A stretch of DNA of 64,000 nucleotides from positions 670,117 through 734,116 of the forward strand of contig NZ_PZJW01000006.1 of NCBI RefSeq assembly GCF_003206615.1, in the 5' to 3' direction. Position 1 is the first letter of the stretch, and each line of letters opens with the position of its first letter. The stretch is from Salinicola acroporae. GTDB taxonomy: Bacteria > Pseudomonadota > Gammaproteobacteria > Pseudomonadales > Halomonadaceae. Below are positions 41,185 to 50,418 of this stretch, piece by piece. A model generated the notes under the pieces. That model did not search any database, was not told where the DNA came from, and saw only the letters and a list, made by a program, of their open reading frames with translations. The translations under genes were made by a program, and so were the position numbers.

Positions 41185-42740
41185 GTCATGGATTCTGGAA
41201 CGGGTTCTGGGCCGTGGTGGCCTCGCTGTTCATCACCAGCCTGTTCGAGCTGCTGCTCAAGCCGCGCCCCCAACCGCTGTGGCAACGGGCACCGGCGGCA
41301 GTGGCCGTCCACCTGGCCACTGCCACGCTCCATTTCGCGTTCTGGCTGCTGGTGGTACAACGCCCCTGGTTCGCGCTGGTGATCGCCGCCTCGCTGCAAA
41401 TGGTGGTCATCCAGGTCAACAACACCAAGTCGACCTCCCTGCGCGAGCCTTTCCTGTGCCAGGACTTCGAGTACTTCGTCGATGCGGTTCGCCACCCCCG
41501 GCTCTACATCCCGTTCTTCGGCATCGGCCTGACCGTTGCGGCCAGCCTGGCCGGCGCCATTGCCATCGCCATCGGCTTCTGGCTGGAGCCCTCGCTCTAT
41601 GGCCGTGCCGACGCACCATGGTCGCTGCTGGGCACGCTGGTGCTGGTCGCGGCGTCCACGGCCACGCTGGCCTGGCAGTTGCCCCGGCTACCCGCCTGCA
41701 CACTGGAACCCAACGACGACCTGGTCCGGCTCGGTCTCTATCCCTATCTATGGGCCTACGGCCGCCTGACCCGGCTGCCCATCGATCGCCAGGAGAACGA
41801 TGGCGCCTTCGCCCCGCCGGCCGATCTCGACCCGGCTGAGCTCGACCCCGCCACGCTGCCGAACGTGGTGCTGGTCCAGAGCGAATCGTTCTTCGACCCC
41901 CGCGACTGGCACCCGGCCATTCGCCGCGAACTGCTCGGCACCTACGACGCGCTCATGGCCGAAGCGCTGCAGGCCGGCCGTTTCGACGTGCCCGCCTGGG
42001 GCGCCAACACCGTACGCACCGAGTGCGCGGTACTGACGGGATTCACGCCGTCCCGGTTGGGTGTCCATCGCTTCAATCCCTACCACCAGCTATCGAAGCT
42101 GCCGGTCAACAACCTGGCCGGCGCGCTCAAGCGACTGGGCTACCGGACGGTCTGCATCCACCCTTATCCCGCCAGCTTCTATCTGCGCGACCGGGTCTAC
42201 CCCAACCTGGGCTTCGATACCTTCGTGGATATCGCCGACTTCGATATCACCGAGCGCGACGGCCAGTACACCGGCGATCTCGCACTGGCGGAACGGGTGC
42301 GCACGCGGCTGGCGGAGACCGATGAGAAACCGCTGTTCATTTTCGTGATCAGCATGGAGAATCACGGCCCGCTCCACCTGGAGACCGCGGATCCGGCCGT
42401 CGCCGAACGCTGGGTCGAGGGCGGCGTTACCGACGGTTGCGAAGAGCTGACGGTTTATCTGAGGCATCTACGCAACACCGATAGTATGCTGGAGCGACTC
42501 AGGGACTCTCTCGACCAGGGCGGACGACCCGGGATTCTGGGTTTCTACGGAGATCACGTGCCGATCATGCCGAAAGTCTACGCACGGCACGGCGAGCCGG
42601 ATGGTTTCACGAACTATTTCATCTGGCGGACCGCGCCCCGTTCGGGGGATAACGTGCGGATGACGCTCCCAGCCGATAAGCTGGGAACAACAATCTACGA
42701 CAGGATTATCGACCACGCTGGAAAGCGCGGTGCGAATTGA
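41181..42740 (+). CDS. LtaS/sulfatase-fold membrane enzyme, RkpI-like
   Basis: A 519-residue membrane protein with about five N-terminal membrane segments (for example AVVASLFITSLFELLL, LYIPFFGIGLTVAASLAG and LLGTLVLVAASTATLAW). An extracytoplasmic alkaline-phosphatase-fold domain follows from about residue 225. It keeps the metal and nucleophile sites of lipoteichoic acid synthase-type enzymes: E235 in SESFF, T277 with E281 in NTVRTE, H395 in NHGP, and D458/H459 in YGDHVP. Such enzymes transfer phosphoglycerol, phosphoethanolamine or related groups. Lying between the SDR and the PKS, it probably modifies the capsule lipid or glycan on the outer side of the inner membrane. The transferred group is unknown. 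Confidence 0.8.
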   Translation: MSHGFWNGFWAVVASLFITSLFELLLKPRPQPLWQRAPAAVAVHLATATLHFAFWLLVVQRPWFALVIAASLQMVVIQVNNTKSTSLREPFLCQDFEYFVDAVRHPRLYIPFFGIGLTVAASLAGAIAIAIGFWLEPSLYGRADAPWSLLGTLVLVAASTATLAWQLPRLPACTLEPNDDLVRLGLYPYLWAYGRLTRLPIDRQENDGAFAPPADLDPAELDPATLPNVVLVQSESFFDPRDWHPAIRRELLGTYDALMAEALQAGRFDVPAWGANTVRTECAVLTGFTPSRLGVHRFNPYHQLSKLPVNNLAGALKRLGYRTVCIHPYPASFYLRDRVYPNLGFDTFVDIADFDITERDGQYTGDLALAERVRTRLAETDEKPLFIFVISMENHGPLHLETADPAVAERWVEGGVTDGCEELTVYLRHLRNTDSMLERLRDSLDQGGRPGILGFYGDHVPIMPKVYARHGEPDGFTNYFIWRTAPRSGDNVRMTLPADKLGTTIYDRIIDHAGKRGAN

Positions 42741-42777
42741 GAAAGGCGTAGCCCGTGCTACGAAGCAAGGAGTCCCA

Positions 42778-45700
42778 ATGACCAAACGCGTTGCCATCAT
42801 CGGCGCGGCTCACCGGTTCCCGAGCGCACCGACATCACAACGTTTCTGGCAAGCGCTCAAGACCGGCGAAGACCTCGTCACCACGGTCGCAGAAGACCGT
42901 TGGGGCCTGGAAGCCTATCGCCACCCGGACAAGCAGCATCCCGGCACCAGCTACACCTTCGCCGCCGGCAGCCTCGGCGACATCTCCGGCTTCGATGCCG
43001 GTTTCTTCGGCATCTCGCCGCGTGAAGCCGCCCAGATGGACCCGCAGCAGCGGCTCCTGCTGGAGATGACCTGGGAAGCCATGGAAGACGCCGGCATCCC
43101 GCCGCAGATACTGCGCGGCAGCCAATGCGGCGTGTTCCTCGGCATCGCCAGCCTCGACTACTCCTATCGCATGGCCGACGACATGTCGGTCATCGATACC
43201 TCGACGGCGACCGGCAATACCTCGAGCATCGCCTCGAACCGCATCTCCTACGTGTTCGACCTGCATGGCCCGAGCATGTCGATGGATACCGCCTGCTCCT
43301 CCTCGCTGGTCGCCTTCCACCAGGCGTGCCAGTCGATCCGTAGCGGCGAGACCGATATCGCGCTGGCCGGCGGCATCAGCCTCCACCTGCACCCGTTCGG
43401 CTTCATCATCTTCTCCAAGGCGAGCATGCTCTCGCCCACCGGACGCTGCCAGGTGTTCGACGAATCCGGCGACGGTTACGTGCGCTCCGAGGGCGGCGGG
43501 GTCTTCCTGCTCAAGGATTACGACAAGGCGGTCGAGGATGGTGACCGCATCCTGGCCGTCGTCGCCGGCAGTGGCGTCAACACCGACGGCTTCAAGAAGG
43601 GCCTGACGGTGCCCAACCCCGACGCCCAGGTCGCGCTGATGACCCAGACCCTGGATCGGGCCGGCCTCACCCCGGACGACCTCGACTATCTCGAGGCGCA
43701 CGGCACCGGTACCGCCGTCGGCGATCCGCTGGAGACCCGCGCCATCGGCGCGGCGATCGGTCAGTTGCGCCAGACGCCGCTGCCGATCGGCTCGGTCAAG
43801 AGCAACCTCGGCCACCTGGAAACCGCCTCCGGTATCGCCGGGCTGGCCAAGGCGCTCTATGTGCTGCGTGAACGCGAGGTGCCCGCCACCATCGGCATCC
43901 GCAAGGTCAATCCGCGCATCGACCTGAAGGGCTGGAACCTCGACATCGTCGACCAGCCGCGCAAGCTGAAGGCCGAGGGCCAACTCACCATCGGCATCAA
44001 CTCCTTCGGTTTCGGTGGCGCCAACGCCCACGTCATCCTGCAGTCGCCACCGGAAGCGCCTCCGGCCGAGCGCGTCGAGACGCCCGCGCGGCGACTCCCG
44101 CTCTGCCTGAGCGCTCGTAGCCCGGAAGCGCTGCGCGAGTTCGCCGCGCGCCTCAGCGACAACCTCACGGCTGGCGACGTCACGCTCTATGACACCGCCT
44201 ACAGCCTCGTCTTCCGCCGCGAGCGGCATCATCACGCCGCGGTGCTGCTGAGCGACAACGCCGCCGACGCGATCACCCGCCTGGACGCCCTGGCCGCCGC
44301 CGAAAGCGTGCCCGGCGCCGCCCTCGGCGAGCGCGTCGACACCGGCTACGGCCCGGTGTTCGTCTACGACGGCAATGGCTGCCAGTGGACGGCGATGGGT
44401 CGTACCCTGCTGCAGGAGTCCCCGGTCTTCGCCGCCGCCGTCGACGAGGTCGACGCCCTGTTCGCGAACCACGCCGACTTCTCGCTGCGGGCCGAACTCG
44501 ATGGCACCAACCAGCAGGCAGCCGCGGAAGGGGTCGATCGCCTGGCCCTCACCGAGATCGCCCAGCCCGCGTTGTTCGCGCTGCAGGTCGGCGTGACCCG
44601 GCTGCTCGAATCCGAGGGCGTGCGCCCCGCCGCCGTCACCGGCCACAGCGTGGGTGAAGTCGCCGCGGCCTGGGCCTGCGGGGCGCTCAGCCTGGCCGAC
44701 GCCGTCAGCGTCATCTACTACCGCAGTGCCGGTCAGGGCCGCACCCGTGGCAGCGGTGAAATGACCGCCGTCGGCCTCGGCGCCGAAGCCATGCAGCGCT
44801 GGCTGGACGACCCGGCTCACGCGGAGATCGTCATCGCCGGCGTCAACGGTCCCAAGGGTGTCACCCTGGCCGGCCCCGCGGCGGCGCTGGAACGCCTGGA
44901 GGCAGCACTTTCCGCCGAGCGGATCTTCGCCAAGCGCCTGGCGCTGGACTACGCCTTCCACAGCCCGGCCATGGACCCGATCCGCGATGAGGTCATCGAC
45001 GCCCTCTCGCACCTGAAGCCCTCCGCCGCCCGGATACCGTTCATCTCGACCGTGGCCGGCAAGTCACTGGACGGCCGTGAACTGGGCGCCGAGTACTGGT
45101 GGCTCAACATCCGCGAACCGGTGCAGTTCGCGCCGGCGGTCGATGCCTTGATCGAAGCGGGCGCGCGCGCCTTCGTCGAGATCGGTGCCCAGCCGATCCT
45201 GCGCCGCTACCTGAGCGACGCCCTCTCCGCACAGTCGGTCACCGGCAGCGTCATCGGCACGCTGAGTCGCGATCACGACGACGCCACCGCCATGGAAGCC
45301 AGCCTCGCCGCGTTGCTGGTCAGCGGTGCGGTCTCCGCCGAGGCGTGGTTCCCGGTGACCGGCCGCTTCGTCGACCTGCCGCGTTATCCATGGCAGCGCG
45401 AGCGGTACTGGGTCAAGACCACCGGCGACTCCCAGGGCCTGATGGGGCGCCACTACGAACACCCGCTGCTGGGTTATCGCCTGGCACGCCAGGGGATGGC
45501 GTGGGAGAGCCAGCTCGATACCCGCCGCCTGCCCTGGCTGGCCGATCACCGCGTCGGCGACGCCACCGTCTTCCCGGGGGCGGGCTTTGCCGAACTGGCA
45601 CTCGCCGCTGCGGCGGCGGCCAAGGCCTCGCCGGTGCTCGATATCGAGGCGCTGGAAATTCTCGGTCCGCTGCTGCTAGACGCCACTCACGGCAAGAAGC

Positions 45701-48700
45701 TGCAGTTGGAGATCCAGGATGCCGACGGCACCCTGACCATGAAGAGTCGCGAGCCGGCCAGCGAGGACGCCTGGACACTCAATGCCCGCGCCCGGATCAC
45801 CGCACAGACCCGCGGCCTGCTGCTGACGCGACGTGGCTCGCCGCTGCCCGACCGGCCGGCGGACTTCACTCGCGATCAGCATCTGGCGATGGCCGCTCAC
45901 GTCGGGCTCGAGTACGGACCGGGCTTTCAGGCGATCAGCGAAGTCTGGGTCGAGGACGACCGGGCGTTGGGTCGCATCGATCTGCCCGCCGCCATCGCCG
46001 AGGACCAGCGCGACTGCCTGCTGGCCCCGGGCATTCTCGACAGCGCCTTCCAGCTGTTCATCCCGCTGCTGGCCGACGAGCTCGCCAAGGCGGGCGGTCT
46101 GGCCTTCGTGCCGGTGCGCCTCGAACGGCTGCAGCTGCAGGTCGATGCCGCGCCGCCGGCCTGGATGGAAGTACGCCTGACCAGCCGCGCACCGCATTCG
46201 CTGTGCGCCGACGTGGCCCTGTTCGATGCCACCGGCAATGCCGTTGCCGTGGTCGAGGGCGCCCGTTTCAAGGCCGCCCGCCTGCGCCACGCGGTGCAGC
46301 ATCGACTCAGCTATCTCGACCACCGCCTGGTGCCAGCCCCCCGCGAAGCCGCCTTGCTGCCGCTGGACGAGACCACCGCCGAGCTGGCGCTGGCACAGCT
46401 GGTCGACAATTATCGCAGCGTTACCGACAGCCGCTATGGCGACGAGGTCGAACCGCTGCTGGAAACCCTGGTCTCGGCGTTTCTCGACGAGGCATTGCGC
46501 GGCCACGCCGACAGCGATGGGCAACTGCTGGCGGGCCATTTCGATGCCGGCGCGAGCGAGGTCCGCCAGCGTCGCCAGGCGCTGGTCGAACTGGCGCTTG
46601 CCACCGGCATCGTGACCGAAACCCCGGCCGGTTGGCAGTTGCAGGAATCGCCGGAGATCGACGCGGCCACGGTCTGGAATCTGTTGATCCGGGACTACCC
46701 GGACTATGCCGCGCTGACCCACAGCATCGGTCGCTTCGGCCTGCACCTGACGGACTGGCTCGAAGCGCGTCTCGACGTCACCTCGCTGGGTCTGGATGCC
46801 CCCCGCCTGACGCGGCTGGTCCAGACGGCCGTCGGCGAACGCGGTTGGCACGCCCTGGCCGACACCTGGCTGTCCCAGTACGCCATGTCGCTCGAACTGC
46901 TGCCGCCCCACCAGCGGCTGGTGATGCTCGAAGCCTCGGCGCTGCGCCCGCAGCTCGGCGAGCGGCTGATGAGCGGATTGAGCGGCGACCGCGCCGAGTA
47001 CCGCTTCGTCGCCCTGCGCGACAGCGCGCTGAATGACGCCGAATCGCTGGCGGAGCACGACCCACGGGTCGATCTGCTGACGGTTGACGCCGCTATCCCC
47101 GCAATCGGTGCCAATGTCGCGCTGGTCACGCTGGACGGTACCCAGGACGAGATCGACGCGCTGCTGCAGTGGTTGCCGGGGCAACTGGCGGACGACGCCC
47201 AGATCGCGCTGCTGGCGCTGGGTGACACCGACTGGCAGTCGTTCCTGTCACTGGCGGTGGCGACCGATTCGCGCCCCGCCGATCTCGAGACGACCCGCCA
47301 GCGCCTGGAAACGCTGGGCTATCGTCAGCTCGAGCGCCATGCGCTGGAGAACGACCAGGGCGGCCTGCAGTTGCTGACCGCCCAGGCTCCGTTGCCCTCC
47401 GCTGCAGCGGCGGCGTCCGGCAGCGATCGCGACGACTCGACTCACGATGACCAACAGTGGCTGGTGATCAGCGACGACGGTGCCCAGTGGCTGGCTTCAA
47501 GACTGGTCAGCCGTTTCGAGACCCTGGGCCAGGCCGTCCATCACCTGGCCGGCAGCGAGCTGCCCCCCCGGGAACTGCTGCCGCTGGCGCTGGAGTCCTT
47601 CACACCGACCCAGATCGTCGACCTGCGCGGCCTGGCCAGCGCGGCCGAGGATCGCTGCGTGCTGGCCGCCCAATGGCTTCAGATGCTGGAGTCGGCGGAA
47701 TGCGATGCCGCGCTGTGGTGGCTCACGCTCGGCGTGGGCGCGCATTTCTCTACACTGTCCGGGGCCGCTACCGACCCGGCTTCGCGGTCTGACGCTTCCG
47801 GGCAGTCCAAGCTGCCCGAAGACGCGGCGCAACGATCCAAGCTGCCCGAAGAGGCAGCGCAACGATCCAAGCTGCCCGAAGACGCAGCGCTTTGGGGCTT
47901 CGGCCGGTCGCTGCAGAACGAGGCCGGTAGCCGCCAGGTCCGGCTGCTCGACCTGCCGCTGTCGAGCCGCGACTCGCTGTCGAGCGAACTGCTGGATGCG
48001 CTGCTGTTGGAACTGAGCGTGCCGGATGCGGAAACCGAGATCGTGCTCGATGCCGACGGCCAGCGCTGGGTCCCCCGCCTCGGCCTGGCGCCGGCACCGG
48101 GTACCGGCACCGGCGAGACGCAGCCCGAGCACGACCGCGCCGTCAGCCTGGGCTTCGAGCTGCCGGGGCAACTGCGTCATCTGCGCTGGCAGCCCCATGC
48201 CCTTCCCGCGCCGCAACCCGGCCAGGTCGAGATCGCGGTCAAGGCCACCGGCCTCAACTTCCGCGACGTCATGTATGCGCTCGGCCTGCTCTCCGACGAA
48301 GCGATCGAGAACGGCTTCGCCGGACCGACGCTGGGCCTGGAGTTCGCCGGGGAAGTCGTCAGCGTCGGCGACCCGAGCGGCTCGCTGCGTCCGGGCGATG
48401 CCGTGGTCGGCTTCGGCCCGGCGAGCTTCAGCGACCGGCTGATCGCCGACGTCAACGCGGTGGCACCGATTCCCGCCGAGATCGGCTACGCCGCCGCGGC
48501 AACGATCCCGACCACCTTCTTCACCGTCTACTACTCGCTCAAGCACCTGGCCCGCGTGCAGCCCGGCGAGCGGCTGCTGATCCACGGCGCCGCCGGCGGC
48601 GTCGGCCTGGCCGCGATTCAGGTCGGGCGCTGGCTGGGAGCGGAGATCTACGCCACCGTCGGCTCGCCGGAGAAGCAGGACTTCCTGCGCTTGATGGGCG

Positions 48701-50418
48701 TCGACCGCATCTACGACTCGCGCAGCCTGACCTTCGCCGAGGAGATCCTCCATGACAACGCGGCCGAACGTCAGGCCTCGGACGATGGCAGCAACGGGCA
48801 GCGCCTCGGCATCGACGGTGTCGACGTGGTACTCAACTCGCTTGCCGGCGAGGCGATCAACCAGAACCTGCGGGTACTCAAGCCGTTCGGCCGCTTCATC
48901 GAGCTCGGCAAGCGCGACTTCTACGAGAACACCAAGGTCGGCCTGCGCCCGTTCCGCAACAACCTGAGCTACTTCGGGGTCGATTCCGACCAGCTCATGA
49001 GCGAACTGCCCGACCTCACCGGCGAGCTGTTCAGCGAGATGATGACCCTGTTCGCCGACGGCACGCTCGCGCCGCTGCCCTATATCGCGTTCGGCAGCGA
49101 TCGCGTGGTCGAGGCCTTCCGCTACATGCAGCAGGCGCGCCAGATCGGCAAGGTCGTCGTTACCTACGAACGGCCGCCAACCATGGCGCCCGCGCCCGCC
49201 AGGGACATTCCGTTGACCCTGGACGCGGCGGGTAGCTACGTGGTGACCGGCGGGCTCGGCGGCTTCGGCCTCGCCACCGCCGAGTGGCTGGCCGCCAAGG
49301 GCGCGCGCCGGCTGCTGCTGCTGAGCCGTCGCGGTGCGGTCACCGAGGAGGCCAAGGCCGGCATCGAGCGGCTGGAAGCGCTCGGCGTGACGGTCGCCGC
49401 TCGCGCCTGCGACGTGACCGATGTCGCGGCGCTCGAGGCAGTGCTGGACGAAGCCCGGCAGGACCTCGGCCCGATCTTCGGCATCGTCCATGCCGCCACC
49501 GTCATCGACGACGGCCTGATCCGTAACCTCGACGAATCGCGCATCCGCCAGGCGATGGCGCCGAAGCTCGAGGGCGCCCGTCACCTGGACTCGCTGACCG
49601 CGAACGATGCGCTCGACTTCTTCGTCGTCTACTCCTCGGCCACCACCCTGTTCGGCAATCCCGGCCAGGCCAGCTACGTGGCCGCCAACCACTGGCTGGA
49701 GGCCTTCACCGCCAACCGCCGCGCCAATGGGCGACCGGCGACGGTGGTGCGCTGGGGCGCGATCGAGGATGTCGGCTTCCTGGCGCGCAATACCCAGACC
49801 CGCGACAGCCTGCAGGAACGCCTCGGCGGCCAGGCGTTGACCTCCAGCGACGCGCTGGCCGTGCTCGAGCGGATGCTGGTGGCCGACGTGGCCTCGCTCG
49901 GCGTGTTGGAACTCGACTGGCGAGCACTGGCGCGTTTCCTGCCCACGGCGGAAGCGCCACGCTATCGGGAAATCGCCCGTACTGCCGAGGACGACGGCAG
50001 TCAGGAAGGCGACGATGACCTGCAACAACTGCTGGCCAGCCTATCACCGGAAGCGCTCCACACGACCCTGATCGAAGTCCTCAGCAAGGAGCTCGCCAAG
50101 ATCCTGCTGATCGACGAGGAGAAGATCGATATCCACAAATCCGTCTACGACATGGGGTTCGACTCGCTGATGGGTGTCGAACTCGTCACCGCCCTGGAAG
50201 CCCGCCTGGGCATCCAGGTGCCGGTGATGGTGCTCAGCGAGGCCGGCACGCTGGCCAAGCTCTGCGACTACCTGATGCTCAAGCTGCGTGGCGACGGTAC
50301 CGAGACCGACAGCGACGAGGACGCGCTCAGCGGCCTTGCCGCCCAGCACGGGGTCGACGCGTTGCAGAACGGTGACGGTTCCCGGGGCGATGGCGAAGCC
50401 GACGGGGGCCGATCATGA
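42778..50418 (+). CDS. Reducing type I polyketide synthase, RkpA-like
   Basis: A 2546-residue single-module synthase. Domains in order are: KS (active C173 in DTACSSSLVA, H308, H346); AT (GHSVGEV, S624); DH (H924 in LADHRVGD); a degenerate region around 1200-1700 without a clear SAM motif; ER (HGAAGGVG, 1936-1943); KR (GGLGGFG, 2158-2164, Y2300); and ACP (GFDSL, S2463). There is no thioesterase. Start: AAGGAG 6 bases before the ATG. The full reductive set predicts a saturated chain. Rhizobial RkpA has the same role and gene neighbourhood, so it probably makes a specialised lipid for capsule. A 30-base repeat lies in the linker before ER. Confidence 0.93.
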   Translation: MTKRVAIIGAAHRFPSAPTSQRFWQALKTGEDLVTTVAEDRWGLEAYRHPDKQHPGTSYTFAAGSLGDISGFDAGFFGISPREAAQMDPQQRLLLEMTWEAMEDAGIPPQILRGSQCGVFLGIASLDYSYRMADDMSVIDTSTATGNTSSIASNRISYVFDLHGPSMSMDTACSSSLVAFHQACQSIRSGETDIALAGGISLHLHPFGFIIFSKASMLSPTGRCQVFDESGDGYVRSEGGGVFLLKDYDKAVEDGDRILAVVAGSGVNTDGFKKGLTVPNPDAQVALMTQTLDRAGLTPDDLDYLEAHGTGTAVGDPLETRAIGAAIGQLRQTPLPIGSVKSNLGHLETASGIAGLAKALYVLREREVPATIGIRKVNPRIDLKGWNLDIVDQPRKLKAEGQLTIGINSFGFGGANAHVILQSPPEAPPAERVETPARRLPLCLSARSPEALREFAARLSDNLTAGDVTLYDTAYSLVFRRERHHHAAVLLSDNAADAITRLDALAAAESVPGAALGERVDTGYGPVFVYDGNGCQWTAMGRTLLQESPVFAAAVDEVDALFANHADFSLRAELDGTNQQAAAEGVDRLALTEIAQPALFALQVGVTRLLESEGVRPAAVTGHSVGEVAAAWACGALSLADAVSVIYYRSAGQGRTRGSGEMTAVGLGAEAMQRWLDDPAHAEIVIAGVNGPKGVTLAGPAAALERLEAALSAERIFAKRLALDYAFHSPAMDPIRDEVIDALSHLKPSAARIPFISTVAGKSLDGRELGAEYWWLNIREPVQFAPAVDALIEAGARAFVEIGAQPILRRYLSDALSAQSVTGSVIGTLSRDHDDATAMEASLAALLVSGAVSAEAWFPVTGRFVDLPRYPWQRERYWVKTTGDSQGLMGRHYEHPLLGYRLARQGMAWESQLDTRRLPWLADHRVGDATVFPGAGFAELALAAAAAAKASPVLDIEALEILGPLLLDATHGKKLQLEIQDADGTLTMKSREPASEDAWTLNARARITAQTRGLLLTRRGSPLPDRPADFTRDQHLAMAAHVGLEYGPGFQAISEVWVEDDRALGRIDLPAAIAEDQRDCLLAPGILDSAFQLFIPLLADELAKAGGLAFVPVRLERLQLQVDAAPPAWMEVRLTSRAPHSLCADVALFDATGNAVAVVEGARFKAARLRHAVQHRLSYLDHRLVPAPREAALLPLDETTAELALAQLVDNYRSVTDSRYGDEVEPLLETLVSAFLDEALRGHADSDGQLLAGHFDAGASEVRQRRQALVELALATGIVTETPAGWQLQESPEIDAATVWNLLIRDYPDYAALTHSIGRFGLHLTDWLEARLDVTSLGLDAPRLTRLVQTAVGERGWHALADTWLSQYAMSLELLPPHQRLVMLEASALRPQLGERLMSGLSGDRAEYRFVALRDSALNDAESLAEHDPRVDLLTVDAAIPAIGANVALVTLDGTQDEIDALLQWLPGQLADDAQIALLALGDTDWQSFLSLAVATDSRPADLETTRQRLETLGYRQLERHALENDQGGLQLLTAQAPLPSAAAAASGSDRDDSTHDDQQWLVISDDGAQWLASRLVSRFETLGQAVHHLAGSELPPRELLPLALESFTPTQIVDLRGLASAAEDRCVLAAQWLQMLESAECDAALWWLTLGVGAHFSTLSGAATDPASRSDASGQSKLPEDAAQRSKLPEEAAQRSKLPEDAALWGFGRSLQNEAGSRQVRLLDLPLSSRDSLSSELLDALLLELSVPDAETEIVLDADGQRWVPRLGLAPAPGTGTGETQPEHDRAVSLGFELPGQLRHLRWQPHALPAPQPGQVEIAVKATGLNFRDVMYALGLLSDEAIENGFAGPTLGLEFAGEVVSVGDPSGSLRPGDAVVGFGPASFSDRLIADVNAVAPIPAEIGYAAAATIPTTFFTVYYSLKHLARVQPGERLLIHGAAGGVGLAAIQVGRWLGAEIYATVGSPEKQDFLRLMGVDRIYDSRSLTFAEEILHDNAAERQASDDGSNGQRLGIDGVDVVLNSLAGEAINQNLRVLKPFGRFIELGKRDFYENTKVGLRPFRNNLSYFGVDSDQLMSELPDLTGELFSEMMTLFADGTLAPLPYIAFGSDRVVEAFRYMQQARQIGKVVVTYERPPTMAPAPARDIPLTLDAAGSYVVTGGLGGFGLATAEWLAAKGARRLLLLSRRGAVTEEAKAGIERLEALGVTVAARACDVTDVAALEAVLDEARQDLGPIFGIVHAATVIDDGLIRNLDESRIRQAMAPKLEGARHLDSLTANDALDFFVVYSSATTLFGNPGQASYVAANHWLEAFTANRRANGRPATVVRWGAIEDVGFLARNTQTRDSLQERLGGQALTSSDALAVLERMLVADVASLGVLELDWRALARFLPTAEAPRYREIARTAEDDGSQEGDDDLQQLLASLSPEALHTTLIEVLSKELAKILLIDEEKIDIHKSVYDMGFDSLMGVELVTALEARLGIQVPVMVLSEAGTLAKLCDYLMLKLRGDGTETDSDEDALSGLAAQHGVDALQNGDGSRGDGEADGGRS
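47806..47890 (+). repeat. 30-base tandem repeat inside the PKS linker
   Basis: Nearly three copies of a 30-base unit (47806-47835, 47836-47865, 47866-47890) code for SKLPEDAAQR, SKLPEEAAQR and SKLPEDAA before the ALWGFGRS motif. Copies differ at only a few bases, so the expansion looks recent. It keeps the reading frame. Number variation between strains is likely. Confidence 0.9.

Noticed and set aside
42835..45012. 725-codon antisense frame under the KS-AT region
   Set aside because: Mirror frame of conserved KS and AT motifs with no recognisable domain of its own.
47806..47890. Possible CRISPR-like array
   Set aside because: The 30-base units are directly adjacent with no spacers and encode protein inside the PKS.
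47497..50028. 843-codon open frame antisense to the PKS
   Set aside because: It is the complement of the ER-KR-ACP region, with low-complexity His/Arg/Gln-rich translation and no family features; a by-product of high GC codon use.
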